This document shows positions 63,356-64,000 of a stretch of DNA of 64,000 nucleotides, piece by piece (position 1 is the first letter of the stretch; each line of letters opens with the position of its first letter). Origin of the DNA: Mactra quadrangularis (taxonomy: Eukaryota > Mollusca > Bivalvia > Venerida > Mactridae); NCBI GenBank assembly GCA_025267735.1, contig CM046309.1, positions 33,641,202 to 33,705,201 of the forward strand, in the 5' to 3' direction. Both the position numbers and the translations under genes were made by a program. The notes under the pieces were generated by a model, which had not been told where the DNA came from, did not search any database, and saw only the letters and a program-made list of their open reading frames with translations.

Positions 63356-64000
63356 ATACTTGACTTGCTGAGACTTAAGGCCATACATTATTATGTTACC
63401 ATAAATAGCAAGTCATGTTGATTTTAAATCTAGCTTTCTATTAAAAATAAAACGATTTAAAAATAACACATTTTTATACATACGGGAAATATACTCAATT
63501 TGAAATTGACGCCTTCATACAAATGTAAAACGTTTGTTCATTAAATAGAATGTTATATCTTCATCTGAACTTAGTTGATCAATGAATCTAAATGCAGTAT
63601 ACGTTACCTACGTTTTATTTTTTTTTTACATTCAGTTGTCGACGCCATTGTGTAACTTGCCTGATATGGCAAAAACATGGACGGTCCTTACTTTTATCAC
63701 ATCATTTAGTATATCTATATACACTGACCTTTGTTTGACTTTCCATGGTTCATGCCTGAATACTGTAGTCCATTCAGAAAAGTCTTTGACATAGACAAAC
63801 TTGCAATAGAAAAGTATTCGTGGCACAGATCGATAGCTACGATATGCTCATAAAATGTGTTTCGTTTTTCAAACTGTATTTTGAAACTTACATAACCAGT
63901 GACTTTCAAGTTCTTGTTCAAATAAAACGTTTTATATCAAGTTGTCTTTGTAGAAATACTTTAAACTTGTAGTTTACATACATTTTCTTCTCAATATGTT

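Larger units (their letters stand above)
57290..64000. other. Sequence outside the tandem array, no gene seen
   Basis: About 6.7 kb with no match to the rest of the unit apart from the inverted fragment at 63138-63355. It is AT-rich with stops in all frames. The longest open frames are under 80 codons and resemble nothing I know. A strongly C-over-G stretch lies at 57700-58000. I see no RNA gene, terminal inverted repeat pair or long tandem repeat in the remainder. Confidence 0.7.

Overview
The window looks like nuclear DNA from an AT-rich invertebrate. A mollusc, possibly a bivalve, is plausible because it holds tRNA-derived short repeats, a ~157-bp satellite inside a transposon, and small PIF/Harbinger- and pogo-type elements; species identity is inference. 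No protein-coding gene can be supported. All open frames are at most 100 codons, none resembles a known protein, and the best conserved one changes like neutral DNA. The content is repeats, mobile elements, two families of tRNA-like sequence and some unusually conserved noncoding blocks.

Layout. A unit of about 18.8 kb is repeated head to tail: unit A (1-18786), unit B (18787-51257) and a truncated unit C (51258-57289), followed by ~6.7 kb of mostly unrelated sequence (57290-64000). The divergence is mosaic. The first part of the unit (X: 1 to ~11829 in A; 18787-21262 plus 33715 to ~43762 in B) is about 99% identical between A and B. The second part (Y: ~11830-18786 against ~43763-51257) is only about 85-90% identical, and C differs from both by about 10%. 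The change at ~11829/~43762 is abrupt. The simplest reading is an old array in which a [Y X] block was recently re-duplicated, or in which X1 and X2 were homogenised.

Unit B is interrupted at 21263-33714 by a 12.45-kb element with ~229-bp terminal inverted repeats (about 94% identical by hand count). The intact target site is present in both A (2474-2477) and C (53764-53767). Both ends carry arrays of alternating inverted octamers (TTCTCCCA / TGGGAGAA). The interior has ~16.4 copies of a ~157-bp satellite, and a 1.69-kb PIF/Harbinger-like element (TAA duplication) that itself contains a 583-bp element with a 9-bp duplication, plus a 190-bp pogo-like MITE. This gives a four-level nest: tandem unit, large element, Harbinger-like element, small MITE. 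No transposase is visible, so the large element appears non-autonomous.

Inside the tandem units, several things are conserved across copies that have otherwise diverged: a 280-bp block centred on a CRE palindrome (TGACGTCA), a TATA box followed by a 16-codon open frame, and a two-part hairpin whose only change is in the loop. A fourth, inverted ~218-bp fragment of the unit lies far downstream at 63138-63355. Percent identities are by-eye or by-hand estimates unless a count is given.
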